Shown in pieces: positions 1 through 8,145 of a DNA stretch of 64,000 bases; position 1 is the first letter of the stretch; every line of letters starts with the position of its first letter. The notes under the pieces are model-generated. The model saw nothing but the letters and a program-made list of their open reading frames with translations, did no database searches and was not told the DNA's origin. The stretch is from Streptomyces diastatochromogenes (GTDB taxonomy: Bacteria > Actinomycetota > Actinomycetes > Streptomycetales > Streptomycetaceae), in contig NZ_MCGQ01000016.1 of NCBI RefSeq assembly GCF_002242805.1, forward strand, positions 248,481-312,480, read 5' to 3'. Both the position numbers and the translations under genes were made by a program.

Positions 1-47
1 TGCCCGTAGCTGCGGCGACCTTGGTGCCGACGGTGGCGCAACTCCCT

Positions 48-97
48 AGGGGCGCGGGGAACTGCGCGACCAGCCACCACGGACCCGCGGTCGGGCG
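48..97. repeat. Dispersed Streptomyces-type intergenic repeat, copy 1
   Basis: A block reading GGGGCGCGGGGAACTGCGCG followed by ACCAGCCAC recurs almost unchanged at about 46662-46697, and a related longer form lies at 21165-21223. All three copies are intergenic or at gene ends. Such blocks are common between Streptomyces genes. The first 134 bases of the window contain no supportable gene apart from this element. Confidence 0.6.
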
Positions 98-134
98 ACG
101 GCCGCCAGTCCAACGGCGGTACCAAGCGGCGCGA

Positions 135-770
135 CTACGCATTCCTGCGCCGCCGCGCCTGCCACACCGCCGCCCCGGCCAGGATTGCGACCACGCCGAC
201 ACCGATCGGAAGCCCCAGCGAGGGGCCACCGTCAGACGCCTTCTTCTCCTGCTTCGCCGAGCCGTCGGCAGACACCTGTTCCCCGCACCCCTTCCGCGGA
301 TACCCGGCGATCGCGCACAACAGGGCGTTGGTGTCGTAGCGGAGCGGCTTGGCGGTGGCTGCCAGGGCCTCGGCCGTCGTCGCGTCGGGGGAGACGCGGG
401 CGCAGGCCGTGCGCCCGGCGGGCGGGGCCTCGCCGGACGGCGCGTCCGCGGACGTGCCGAAGTCGAGGACGAGGGCCACCCGCTTCGTACCCGGCTTCGC
501 GGGCGTCCCCGCGCAGATCGTGGCGAAGTCCGCCGTGCCGCGCGGCCGGCTCGCGTCCGCGGAGTCCTCGCTCACCGCGAAGCGGAAGCCCTGGACCGCG
601 CCGTCGTCGGGACGGGCGGTCGACGGGCCCTCGGTGGCGTACGTCCAGCGGCCGCCGTCCCGCTCCCAGAACGACCAGTAGCGGTAACCGGCGGCATGCG
701 CCTGGGCGGCGCCGGCGACGAGGACGAGCGCGGCGACCAGCAGGGCCGCGGCACGGCGGACGGCGGTCAC
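135..770 (-). CDS. SCO2322-family secreted, C-terminally membrane-anchored protein
   Basis: A protein of 211 residues. It starts at GTG 770, overlapping the stop of the upstream gene (GTGA), so it is translationally coupled to it. A Sec signal peptide (TAVRRAAALLVAALVLVAG) is followed by a mature domain starting near GYRYWSFWERDGG, with conserved Cys residues and a C-terminal motif region (LLCAIAGYP then KGC). It ends with a membrane helix and a basic tail (ARRRRNA), so it should be held on the outer face of the cytoplasmic membrane. The family name is recalled from Streptomyces annotation and no function is established. Lying in an operon under a cobalamin riboswitch, it is probably involved in corrinoid capture. 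Resemblance to a DUF4430/transcobalamin beta domain is only suspected. Confidence 0.8.
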   Translation of the reverse strand: MTAVRRAAALLVAALVLVAGAAQAHAAGYRYWSFWERDGGRWTYATEGPSTARPDDGAVQGFRFAVSEDSADASRPRGTADFATICAGTPAKPGTKRVALVLDFGTSADAPSGEAPPAGRTACARVSPDATTAEALAATAKPLRYDTNALLCAIAGYPRKGCGEQVSADGSAKQEKKASDGGPSLGLPIGVGVVAILAGAAVWQARRRRNA

Positions 771-1999
771 AGCTGCTGCCGCTTCCGGCGGCCGCTGAGC
801 AGGATGCCGATGCCGACGCCGAAGACGAGGCCGGCTCCGACGATCCACCAGACACCGATGCCCGACTTGTGCTCGACGCGCTTGCCGGGCTCCGCGGTGG
901 CGGCGGCCTTCTGCGGTGCCGGGCCCGTCGCGTTGAGCGCCTGCACCAGGTCCGTGCCGCCGAAGTCGTGCGGGTCGTCGCCCATCGCGTGCGCCGCGAA
1001 GACCAGTTCCGCGTAGGCGGCCGGGCCGCTCTGCTCCGCCCACTTCGCCGCGTTCTTCTCCAGCCAGGCGTACGGCTTCTTCGCCGGCCGGGTCCAGCCG
1101 GTCGCGGCGAGCGCGACGACCGAGTCCGCCGTGTTGCCGTAGTCGGGCTGGTCCTTGGCCCCGGGCAGGACGGACTTCAGGTACCCGTCGCCGGTCATGG
1201 CGTCCCCCAGGTAGGCGGAGCCGTTGCTCGCCACCTCCACCGGGGTGAGCGGCTTGTCGGAGTTGGCGCAGACGTAGCCCTGCTCCGGGGCCTTCCCGGC
1301 CTTCGGCGCGAACCCCTTGCCGAGCGCGCCCAGCACACCGGCCGCCGTCGCGTCCGCGTTGGCGACCAGCTTGCCCTTCTTGTCCGGCTGGTAGGCGAGC
1401 GCTCCGCCCTCGGCGCCCTCGCACGAGAGGGACCACTTGGCCAGCAGGTCGTACGGGCTCTTGCCCTGGAGGTGCAACTGGGCGGGATCCTGGCCGACCG
1501 CGGCGAACGCGCCGACGACGACGCCGGTGGAGTTGGTGTCGCTCGGGGCGCCGGGTGAGTAGCCCCAGCCGCCGTCCTTGTTCTGCAGCGTCGTCAGCCA
1601 GACCAGGGCCTTGCGGACCTCGGCGTCGTGACCGCCGACCGCCTGCAGCGCCTGGACGGCGGCGGCCGTGCTGTTGGTGTCGGGCTGGGCACCGCCCTTG
1701 CCCTCGCAGGGCTTGGCGGTGTCGGCCCGGAACGCCGCGAAGCCGCCCTTGTCGCACTGCTGCCCGACCAGCCAGTCGACGGCCGAGGCGGCCGGGCGGT
1801 AGCCGAGCGTCCGCTGGGCGAGCAGGGCGAGCGACTGGCGCCAGACACCGTCGTACGTCGGGTCCGTCTTGCCGAACAGCCCGGTCGGGAGCGTCACCTT
1901 CGGGGATGCGGACGGGGACGGGTCGGCGGCCATGGCGGGTGCGGCGGCGGCCAGCACACCCAGGGCGGCGAGAACCGCGGCACTGCGGCGGACGTTCAT
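767..1999 (-). CDS. Secreted prenyltransferase/squalene-oxidase-repeat (alpha/alpha-barrel) protein, cobalamin-regulated
   Basis: A protein of 410 residues starting at ATG 1999, preceded by GGGAGAGG at good spacing; a longer frame to 2107 would run into the riboswitch leader and is rejected. Signal peptide (MNVRRSAAVLAALGVLAAAA), then repeated units of the QNKDGGWGYSPG type typical of alpha6/alpha6-barrel repeats, and a C-terminal membrane helix (about 380-400) with a basic tail. Catalytic motifs of terpene cyclases are not evident, so binding rather than catalysis is likely. The same fold forms the cobalamin-binding domain of intrinsic factor and transcobalamin. Control by a B12 riboswitch suggests an extracellular corrinoid-binding protein feeding an uptake transporter encoded off the left edge. 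Confidence 0.85.
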   Translation of the reverse strand: MNVRRSAAVLAALGVLAAAAPAMAADPSPSASPKVTLPTGLFGKTDPTYDGVWRQSLALLAQRTLGYRPAASAVDWLVGQQCDKGGFAAFRADTAKPCEGKGGAQPDTNSTAAAVQALQAVGGHDAEVRKALVWLTTLQNKDGGWGYSPGAPSDTNSTGVVVGAFAAVGQDPAQLHLQGKSPYDLLAKWSLSCEGAEGGALAYQPDKKGKLVANADATAAGVLGALGKGFAPKAGKAPEQGYVCANSDKPLTPVEVASNGSAYLGDAMTGDGYLKSVLPGAKDQPDYGNTADSVVALAATGWTRPAKKPYAWLEKNAAKWAEQSGPAAYAELVFAAHAMGDDPHDFGGTDLVQALNATGPAPQKAAATAEPGKRVEHKSGIGVWWIVGAGLVFGVGIGILLSGRRKRQQL

Positions 2000-2104
2000 G
2001 GTCGGCGACGACCTCTCCCTGCGGGGAACCGGCAGCGCACGGGAACACCCCGGGCGGCTCGGCTCCGTAAACCTCGACGGTGCCGTGCGCTGCGGGTCGC
2101 CGCG

Positions 2105-2250
2105 CACGCGAGCCGGTCAACGTCCCGGCGGGGCAGTCCGGCTCACCGTCTGGGGCGGACGGCTCACGGTTGCGGGTCAGCGCCGGAATTGCACCGGCTT
2201 CCCCCCGTACGGGTGTGATGACGACCCGCCCACTTTACCGGCAGCCCCGC
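2105..2250 (-). promoter_or_regulatory. Cobalamin (B12) riboswitch
   Basis: Read on the minus strand, the leader holds the conserved core GCCGGTGCAATTCCGGCGC followed by TGACCCGCAACCGTGAG (about 2164-2199) and, further downstream, the B12-box-like AGCCGGACTGCCCCGCC. Order and spacing fit a class I cobalamin aptamer. It lies about 110 nt upstream of the start of the secreted repeat protein, so high cobalamin should repress this operon. Boundaries are approximate. Confidence 0.9.
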
Positions 2251-2316
2251 GCGGCCTGAGGGGTGGCTGTGGGCACACGGAGACGGTGACCGGCGTCACT
2301 GCCATGTACGGGTCCG

Positions 2317-3366
2317 CTAGGCCGCCGCGTGCGGCCGGGCCGCCGGGTTGACGGCCGCGCTCAGGTGGTGGGCCATGCGGCGCAGGGTGTCCGCGCAGTC
2401 CGTCGGGGTCTCGCCCTCCGCGACCCAGTGCGCGAGGCGGTCGTCCGGGTCCGCGTGCGCGGCGGCCACGACGTGGTCGCCGGGCTGCCGGGTGAGGACC
2501 ATGCGCTCGGCGTACGGCTCGTACGCGGCGGCCGGGTCCATGTCCAGGTGGGTCAGCCGGCCGGTCGTGGCGGGGTAGGCGAACTGGATCGCGGCCGCCC
2601 GCTGCCGGGTCGGCGCCGCGTCCGGGAGCCGGCCGGTGGCCAGCGCGGCGGCGGCGCGCGCGAGGTCGACTCCGGTGGCCCGTTCCACCAGCAGCGGGAT
2701 CAGATCGCCGGGCAGGTGCGGGACGACGTCCGTGACGCGGGGGCCGCGGGCGGTGAGCCGCAGCCCGATGTGGACGACGGTGTGCGTGAGACCGAGCGCG
2801 CGCACGGTCCGCTCCACCGTGTGCCGCAGGAAGGGGTTGTGCAGCAGCCCGTCGTGGGCGTGCACGGAGTGGCGCATCGACTGCCGGGCGGGCGGCGGGC
2901 CCGGAGCCGTACGCGTCAGTGCGGCGATGCGGACCTCGTCGTCCAGGACGACGGCCTCGGCCCCGACGAGCGGGGCGTCGGTGTCCTCCCGGCCCGCCGG
3001 GGGGATCTTGTGGCGGGCGAGCAGCATCTGTAACGCGGCCGGGTCGGTGCAGGCCGCGGCCGTCTCGTACGGGATGCCGGGTGACGCCAGCCGGGCCGCG
3101 ACGCGTGCGGCGCCGGGGAGATACTCCCTGGTCCAGGTCAGTACGCCGCTCACCTCGTGCCGTAACGCGTAGCGCCCGACCGCCTCGGCGGTGGCCGCCT
3201 CCTCGCCGGGGTCCGCCGCGATGTGGCCTGCCAGGTACGGGCGCGCCCAGGCGGGCGGAGCCGTGTCGACCAGTACCACCGGGTGGACCGCCGCGATCCG
3301 CGCCAGCGGGTACGCGTCGTACGCGCACCGGTGACTCACCCCGAGGAGAAGGACGGACGGCGGCAT
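2317..3366 (-). CDS. ATP-grasp-like protein lacking catalytic residues (probable pseudoenzyme)
   Basis: A protein of 349 residues. The N-terminal half (VLLLGVSHRCAYDAYPLARI, then VDTAPPAWARPYLAG and GVLTWTREYLPGAARVAARL) looks like the preATP-grasp domain of carboxylate-amine ligases. The C-terminal half keeps the family's layout: HIGLRLTARGPRVTDVVPHL then PGDLIPLL and ATGVDLARAAAA. Working enzymes have an acidic residue where G stands in HIGLRL, and E/N/R in place of DVVPH. The central lysine-glycine nucleotide-binding segment also appears to be missing after the KIPPAG stretch. It probably binds rather than activates a substrate, or is decaying. It appears monocistronic. Confidence 0.7.
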   Translation of the reverse strand: MPPSVLLLGVSHRCAYDAYPLARIAAVHPVVLVDTAPPAWARPYLAGHIAADPGEEAATAEAVGRYALRHEVSGVLTWTREYLPGAARVAARLASPGIPYETAAACTDPAALQMLLARHKIPPAGREDTDAPLVGAEAVVLDDEVRIAALTRTAPGPPPARQSMRHSVHAHDGLLHNPFLRHTVERTVRALGLTHTVVHIGLRLTARGPRVTDVVPHLPGDLIPLLVERATGVDLARAAAALATGRLPDAAPTRQRAAAIQFAYPATTGRLTHLDMDPAAAYEPYAERMVLTRQPGDHVVAAAHADPDDRLAHWVAEGETPTDCADTLRRMAHHLSAAVNPAARPHAAA

Positions 3367-3625
3367 CGGATCCTCACCTTCGTGGGGAGAAGGCGGACAG
3401 AGCTACGCACAGAGACGCCCCGGATGCTGCTCCCCCATAGGCAGCACCCGAGGCGGGTCGATCTTGCTCTCTGTGCCCCGATCCTCACCTACCGCACCCC
3501 CAACTGTCAACGATTGCTGCCTATTTCCGCAGCGGGCGTTGTCACGTCTGGTCGGCGCCCGGGCGACCGGGTAGCCTCGCGTCAGCTCAGCCATGGAACG
3601 GACGACACGCCCAGGGGGGACCTCG

Positions 3626-4210
3626 GTGAGTGACGCCTACGCCCCGCTGGCCGACCTACTCGACCGTCTCGGCGAGCTGACCGGCCGGCCCGGCCGGCTG
3701 CCGGAGGTCCTGGACGTCGCCGGCCTCTCCCACCGCACCGGCATCCCGGTCGGCGTCGTCGTCGAGCTGCTCTCGGGCGGCCGGGCGCCGGAGGTCGGTC
3801 TCGCCCAACGGGTGCGGCAGCGGCTGGACTTCATCCGCGAGACCCGGCGCCGGCCCGACGGCAAGCGGTACTCGCTGGACGAGCTGGCCCGGATCGCCGG
3901 AACCAGCCGGCAGTGGCTGAGCGAGTGGCGCAAGAGCGGTATGCCGAGCCTCGAACACACCGACCGGCTGCGCAGGTTCTTCGGGCTGTCCGCGGGCTTC
4001 TTCACGGCGGACGAACAGGAGGCGCTGCACGAGGCGTTGCAGCCGGTGCTGCAGGGCCTTGAGGTGGACGCGGACCCGTTGCTGCGGCTGCGGGAGAGCG
4101 GGCTGGTCCGACTGGCCGCGCGTGCCCCGCAGATGAACGCGCATCAGCTGGCCACGCTCGCGGACCTGGCGGAGATGATCATCACGTCGGAGCAGGCCGG
4201 GCGTGCCTGA
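3626..4210 (+). CDS. Helix-turn-helix transcriptional regulator of an ImmA cassette
   Basis: The start is taken as GTG 3626, behind AGGGGGGA at about 7 nt; an ATG at 3593 lacks a comparable site. The protein has 194 residues and two helix-turn-helix-like segments, one near SHRTGIPVGVVVELLSGG and a second near YSLDELARIAGTSRQWLSEW. The C-terminal part is helical (GLSAGFFTADEQEALHEAL) and may sense a partner. The gene is followed by an ImmA/IrrE-like metallopeptidase, the usual pairing in which the peptidase cleaves or de-represses the XRE-type regulator. Direct repeats at 4215-4254, between the two genes, are its most likely operator. Confidence 0.85.
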   Translation: MSDAYAPLADLLDRLGELTGRPGRLPEVLDVAGLSHRTGIPVGVVVELLSGGRAPEVGLAQRVRQRLDFIRETRRRPDGKRYSLDELARIAGTSRQWLSEWRKSGMPSLEHTDRLRRFFGLSAGFFTADEQEALHEALQPVLQGLEVDADPLLRLRESGLVRLAARAPQMNAHQLATLADLAEMIITSEQAGRA

Positions 4211-4214
4211 CGGG

Positions 4215-4254
4215 GTTCCGGCCGTACCTGATCCAGTTCTGGCCGTAAATGATC
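4215..4254. promoter_or_regulatory. Pair of 19-bp direct repeats, probable operator
   Basis: GTTCCGGCCGTACCTGATC (4215-4233) and GTTCTGGCCGTAAATGATC (4236-4254) match at 16 of 19 positions. Their starts are 21 bp apart, two helical turns, so two protein dimers would sit on the same DNA face. They lie just after the HTH regulator gene and about 80 bp before the metallopeptidase start. Confidence 0.6.
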
Positions 4255-4333
4255 GTTGCGGGGGCGGGAACGTGCTGTTACCGCCTTCCTCGTCTTATGG
4301 TCGCCGCACGCCCGCCGACCGCAAGGACGACGC

Positions 4334-4942
4334 ATGAGCCCCGACAGATCGCCCAGATCGCCGAAGTCCCGCAGACCGACGAGATCACCGAAGCGGTTCC
4401 TCGACCGGCTCGTCCGTGACACCGCCCGGACACTGACCCCGCCCACCGAGGCGACGGCGTTTCTGCACGCCATCTGCGCCACGCTCAGCCCGCAGCTGGA
4501 CCGCCCGGTCCGCCTGAAGTTCGTCACCTTCCCGTCGGGCCTGGACGTCTCCGGGGTCACCTTCGCCATGGACGAGCAGTACATCGTCGTGGTCGAGGAA
4601 AGGGCGCCCGACGAGCACAAGTTCGTCATCGCGGGGCACGAGATCGGCCACATCCACTACCAGACGCTGGACGTGCACTACCCGGCCGGCATGCCCGCGG
4701 CGGCACGCCGGCTGCTGTCCCAGGCCGAGGAGGACATCCCCTGGGACCAGGTGGTCGCCATGGCCACCCGGTCGCCCGCGGCCGCGGCGGCCGCGGCGGA
4801 GTGGGAGGCCGAGGAGTGCGGGCTGCGGCTGGCGGCGAAGTTCTCCCGGGTCGTGGGTCCGGGCGCGGCGGCCGGCCGTACGACCCAGGACACCCTCACC
4901 GGCCGGCTGTCGTCCTCGCTGGGCAACATCGGCGGCCCGTGA
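4334..4942 (+). CDS. ImmA/IrrE-type zinc metallopeptidase
   Basis: A protein of 202 residues starting at ATG 4334. The basic, Pro/Ser-rich N-terminus precedes a domain with the zinc-peptidase signature AGHEIGHIHY (two His and the catalytic Glu), and a downstream acidic cluster in EWEAEECGL could supply the third ligand. Relatives cleave XRE-type repressors in response to damage or a phage/conjugation signal. The preceding HTH gene is the natural substrate. Its stop overlaps the start of the next gene (ATGA at 4942), showing tight coupling with the membrane protein. An Ala-rich run near residue 155 looks like a linker. Confidence 0.85.
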   Translation: MSPDRSPRSPKSRRPTRSPKRFLDRLVRDTARTLTPPTEATAFLHAICATLSPQLDRPVRLKFVTFPSGLDVSGVTFAMDEQYIVVVEERAPDEHKFVIAGHEIGHIHYQTLDVHYPAGMPAAARRLLSQAEEDIPWDQVVAMATRSPAAAAAAAEWEAEECGLRLAAKFSRVVGPGAAAGRTTQDTLTGRLSSSLGNIGGP

Positions 4943-6246
4943 TGCGCTGGGACCTCGCGGGTTCCTTCACCGCCTACGCCGTCCCGGCCGCGCTGCTCGC
5001 CGTGGCCTTCGTCATCAAGCTGCCGCTGCTGCGGCGGGCCTGGCAGGACCCGATCCTGCGGGCCACCGCGCTGCTGCTCGGCATCGGCGCGGTCGTCTTC
5101 GCCTCGCTGCCGCCGGGCAACCTGCACCGCATCAACGAGATCACCGGCATCCCCAACTTCGCGGGCCTCTGGGTCTATTCGCTCCTCACCGCCTACTGCG
5201 GGGCCTGTCTCTGGCTGATCATCACCTGGCGCGAACCCCCGTCCGCGGCGCGCCGCCGGCGTACCCGCACGGTCTGGATGGTCTACAGCGCCATCATCCT
5301 CGGCCTGTGGACGACGTTCCTGCTCGGCGACCACCAGGTGGAGCGGCTGCGGGACCTCGACACCTACTACGCCAACACGCCCTGGATGCGGGAGTTCGCG
5401 CTGCTCTACCTGGTCGCGCACATGGTGTCCGCGGTCGTCGCCGCGGGCATCCTGTGGGCCTGGTTCAAGGAGGTCGAGGACACCTGGCTGCGCCGGGCCG
5501 TGGTCTTCCTCCAGGTCGCCTACGCGCTCGGGCTCATCTTCGACGTCGCCAAGCTCGCCGCGATCGGCGCGCGCTGGAGCGGCCGGGACTGGGACTGGCT
5601 GTCGACGTACGTCGCCCCGCCGTTCGCCATCGCCGAGGCGGGCCTGGTCGCCGTGGGCTTCATCGCCGGGCAGGCCGGCCCGGTCGTCGAGGAGCGCCGC
5701 GCCCTGGTCCGCACCCACCGCCGCCTCAAGCCCCTGTGGCAGGCGATGCTGACCGTCACGCCCCCCTCCGCCCCCGCAACCGGCCGGGTCTCCGGCGCCG
5801 CCCTCCGCCTGGAACTACGCCGAGCCGCCATCAACGACGGCCTCCTCAAACTCTCCCCCCACCTCAACCCCACCCGCCGCCACCGAGCCCACCAGTCGGC
5901 AACAGCGGCCGGCTTCCCCGACTCGGCGGCCAGGGGTATCGCGGGGGCGGTGGACATCCTGGTCGCGGCGGAGATCCTGTGCTTGCCGGGGGTGGGGGAC
6001 GAGCCGTCGACGACGGGACACGAGCCTGTCCCCGTCGGCAGGTTCGAGTCCGCTGGTTCCGCTCAGCCCGGGGCTGTCCCCGCTCCCCGCCCTGAGCCCG
6101 TCCGCGCCGCACAGCCCGAACCCCCGACCGACGTCCCCGACAGCGAGCTGGAGTGTGTCGCGCTCGCCCTGCGCTATCACTCGCCGGTTGTCGAAACGTT
6201 CCGCCGGGAGGCGGTCGTCACAGAAGGTCTCACCTCTTATGCCTGA
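4942..6246 (+). CDS. MAB_1171c-family multi-pass membrane protein
   Basis: A protein of 434 residues whose first roughly 250 residues form about seven hydrophobic segments (LLAVAFVIKLPLL, TALLLGIGAVVFASL, LWVYSLLTAYCGACL, VYSAIILGLWTTFLLG and others). A cytoplasmic C-terminal half is rich in Arg/Pro and contains a DUF6545-like helical region. The family is called a putative transporter but has no proven substrate; seven helices plus a cytoplasmic tail also suit a receptor. It overlaps the metallopeptidase by one base and the following monooxygenase by 8 bp (ATG 6239), so peptidase, membrane protein and oxygenase are one transcriptional unit. Confidence 0.8.
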   Translation: MRWDLAGSFTAYAVPAALLAVAFVIKLPLLRRAWQDPILRATALLLGIGAVVFASLPPGNLHRINEITGIPNFAGLWVYSLLTAYCGACLWLIITWREPPSAARRRRTRTVWMVYSAIILGLWTTFLLGDHQVERLRDLDTYYANTPWMREFALLYLVAHMVSAVVAAGILWAWFKEVEDTWLRRAVVFLQVAYALGLIFDVAKLAAIGARWSGRDWDWLSTYVAPPFAIAEAGLVAVGFIAGQAGPVVEERRALVRTHRRLKPLWQAMLTVTPPSAPATGRVSGAALRLELRRAAINDGLLKLSPHLNPTRRHRAHQSATAAGFPDSAARGIAGAVDILVAAEILCLPGVGDEPSTTGHEPVPVGRFESAGSAQPGAVPAPRPEPVRAAQPEPPTDVPDSELECVALALRYHSPVVETFRREAVVTEGLTSYA

Positions 6247-7651
6247 CATAGCCACCGCCCGCCGTACCGCGATCGTCATCGGCGGGAGTACGGCCGGCAT
6301 GCTCGCCGCCTCCGTGCTCGCGAGCCGCTTCCACGAGGTCACGATCGTGGAGGCGGACCGGCTGCCGCAGGGCCCCGAGCCGCGCAAGGGGCTGCCGCAG
6401 GCCCGCCACGCCCACCTGCTGTGGTCCGGCGGGGTGGCCGCGCTGGAGGAGCTGCTGCCGGGTGTCACCGGGGAACTGGTCGGCAAGGGCGCCGGGCTGA
6501 TCGACGTGATGACGGACCTGGTGAGCAAGGCGCCCTCGGGCCAGTGGTTCCGGCGGTTCACCGACTCCCGGCACCACATGATCGTCTGCAGCCGGGACCT
6601 GCTGGACGCGGTGATCCGCGCCGACGTCCTCGGCCGGCGCCGGATCACGCTGCGAGACGGCACGCGGGTGGCGGGTCTCGCGGGTGACAAGGGGCGGGTC
6701 ACCGGAATCCGGGTGCCGGACGGGCCCGGCGGACAACTCACCACCCTCCACGCCGACTTGGTCATCGACGCCGGCGGCCGCGCCTCCCAGGCGCACAAGT
6801 GGCTGCGGGAGATGGGCCACGCCCCGGTGGAGGAGCGGGTGGTCGACGCGGGCGTCGCCTACGCCAGCCGCGTCTACGCGGCCCCCGACGGCACGGCCGC
6901 CCTGCGCTACCCGGTCGTGAACGTCCAGGCCGACCCGCGCGACGCGCCCGGCCGGGGCGGAGTCGTCGTACCGATCGAGGGCGACCGCTGGCTGGTCACG
7001 CTCTCCGGCACCCGGGGCGGCCAACCGACCGCCGACCCCGAGGAGTTCGAGCACTTCGCGCTCACCGGACTCAAGGACCCGATCATCGGCCGCCTCATCG
7101 CCGGGGCCAAGCCGCTCACCGACCCGGTCACCACCCGCAGCACGGCCAACCGCCGCCGCTACTACGAGAGTTCCGAGACCTGGCCGGACGGCTTCGCGGT
7201 CATCGGGGACGCCGTCGCCGGCTACAACCCCGTCTACGGCCACGGCCTCTCCGTCGCCGCGCAGAGCGTGCAGGAACTCGGCCGGGTCCTCGACCGCCAC
7301 GGCCCCACCGCCCCCGGCACCGCCCGCCGCATCCAGCGCGCGGTGGCCCGGCCGGTCGGCAACGCCTGGAACCTGGCGGTGGGCCAGGACGCGTACTACC
7401 CCGGCGCCGCACCCCAGCCGCCGACCGCCGTCGAGCGGCTGCTCACCGCCTACGTCGACAAGGCGGTCGCCGCCGGCTCCGGGAACCCGCGCGCCCTGCG
7501 CGGCCTGCTCGACGTGATGAGCCTGAAGACCCCGCCGACCCGCCTCTTCGCCCCCGACATGCTGTGGACCATCTGCTTCGGCCCCCGCAGGGGCCCCCTG
7601 CCCGGCCCGCCACTGAGCAGGACCGAACGGGAGGCGGCGGGCCTCAGCTGA
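6239..7651 (+). CDS. FAD-dependent monooxygenase/oxidoreductase
   Basis: A protein of 470 residues; the start at ATG 6239 lies inside the end of the membrane-protein gene. The Rossmann motif AIVIGGSTAGMLAASVLA, followed by EVTIVEADRLP, binds the ADP part of FAD, and GFAVIGDAVAGYNPVYGHG is the second FAD motif. The sequence resembles 2-polyprenyl-6-methoxyphenol hydroxylase-like and geranylgeranyl-reductase-like enzymes. In this cassette it could make or modify the small molecule perceived by the membrane protein, which is inference. The 3' end overlaps the convergent SnoaL gene by 8 bp. Confidence 0.85.
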   Translation: MPDIATARRTAIVIGGSTAGMLAASVLASRFHEVTIVEADRLPQGPEPRKGLPQARHAHLLWSGGVAALEELLPGVTGELVGKGAGLIDVMTDLVSKAPSGQWFRRFTDSRHHMIVCSRDLLDAVIRADVLGRRRITLRDGTRVAGLAGDKGRVTGIRVPDGPGGQLTTLHADLVIDAGGRASQAHKWLREMGHAPVEERVVDAGVAYASRVYAAPDGTAALRYPVVNVQADPRDAPGRGGVVVPIEGDRWLVTLSGTRGGQPTADPEEFEHFALTGLKDPIIGRLIAGAKPLTDPVTTRSTANRRRYYESSETWPDGFAVIGDAVAGYNPVYGHGLSVAAQSVQELGRVLDRHGPTAPGTARRIQRAVARPVGNAWNLAVGQDAYYPGAAPQPPTAVERLLTAYVDKAVAAGSGNPRALRGLLDVMSLKTPPTRLFAPDMLWTICFGPRRGPLPGPPLSRTEREAAGLS

Positions 7652-8105
7652 CCTTGGGGGTCGGACCGCCGAAGGGCAGATGCAGGGTCCGGGAGGCGAG
7701 CAGCCAGGTGCCGTCGCCCACCCGGCGAAAGGTGTCTTCATAGTGGCCGACCTGGACGGGTGGCCCCGCGGGGACGATTCCGCCGTCGTATCCGTCGTAT
7801 CCGTCGACGCGGTAGGTCGAGAAGTACGAGACCGCGCTCGCCGCGTCCGCGGAAGTCACCGTGACGAGGACGTTGGACATCAGACGGCGGGAGAGCCGAT
7901 CGACGGGACGGGAACCGAAGTACGACCCCAGCGCCTCCCGGCCCACGACCCGCCGGCCGTCCCCCGGCGGAGGCCACTCCCAGCTGCCGTCCTCGGTGAA
8001 CAGCCCGGCCACGGAGGCCGGTTCACCGAGGTCGAGCCGGTGGACGAAGTCCAGGATCAGGCGCTCGCAGGCACGTTCGGCGAGGAGCTGCTCCAAAGGG
8101 TCCAT
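7644..8105 (-). CDS. SnoaL-like nuclear-transport-factor-2 fold protein
   Basis: A protein of 153 residues with the SnoaL_4 pattern: LEQLLAERACERLILDFVHR, FTEDGSWEWPPPG and a terminal strand TWLLASRTLHLPFGG. Such cone-shaped alpha+beta barrels act as small hydratases, isomerases or aromatic-ring dioxygenase beta-like subunits. Upstream on the same strand is an MBL-fold hydrolase gene 40 bp away, with catabolic genes beyond it. A YDG repeat occurs near residue 112. Substrate unknown. Confidence 0.8.
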   Translation of the reverse strand: MDPLEQLLAERACERLILDFVHRLDLGEPASVAGLFTEDGSWEWPPPGDGRRVVGREALGSYFGSRPVDRLSRRLMSNVLVTVTSADAASAVSYFSTYRVDGYDGYDGGIVPAGPPVQVGHYEDTFRRVGDGTWLLASRTLHLPFGGPTPKVS

Positions 8106-8145
8106 GAGGCTGTCTATCAGCCCCGGTCTCCGGCCGACGACCCAT

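Noticed and set aside
135..2120. 661-residue minus-strand frame
   Set aside because: Only its last 211 residues are a real protein (start GTG 770). The rest is an Arg/Pro-rich shadow of the repeat-protein gene.
3403..3594. 63-residue minus-strand frame between the ATP-grasp and HTH genes
   Set aside because: Weak start, low coding bias and promoter-like composition. A small GCTGC/GCAGC hairpin is present but not convincing as a terminator.
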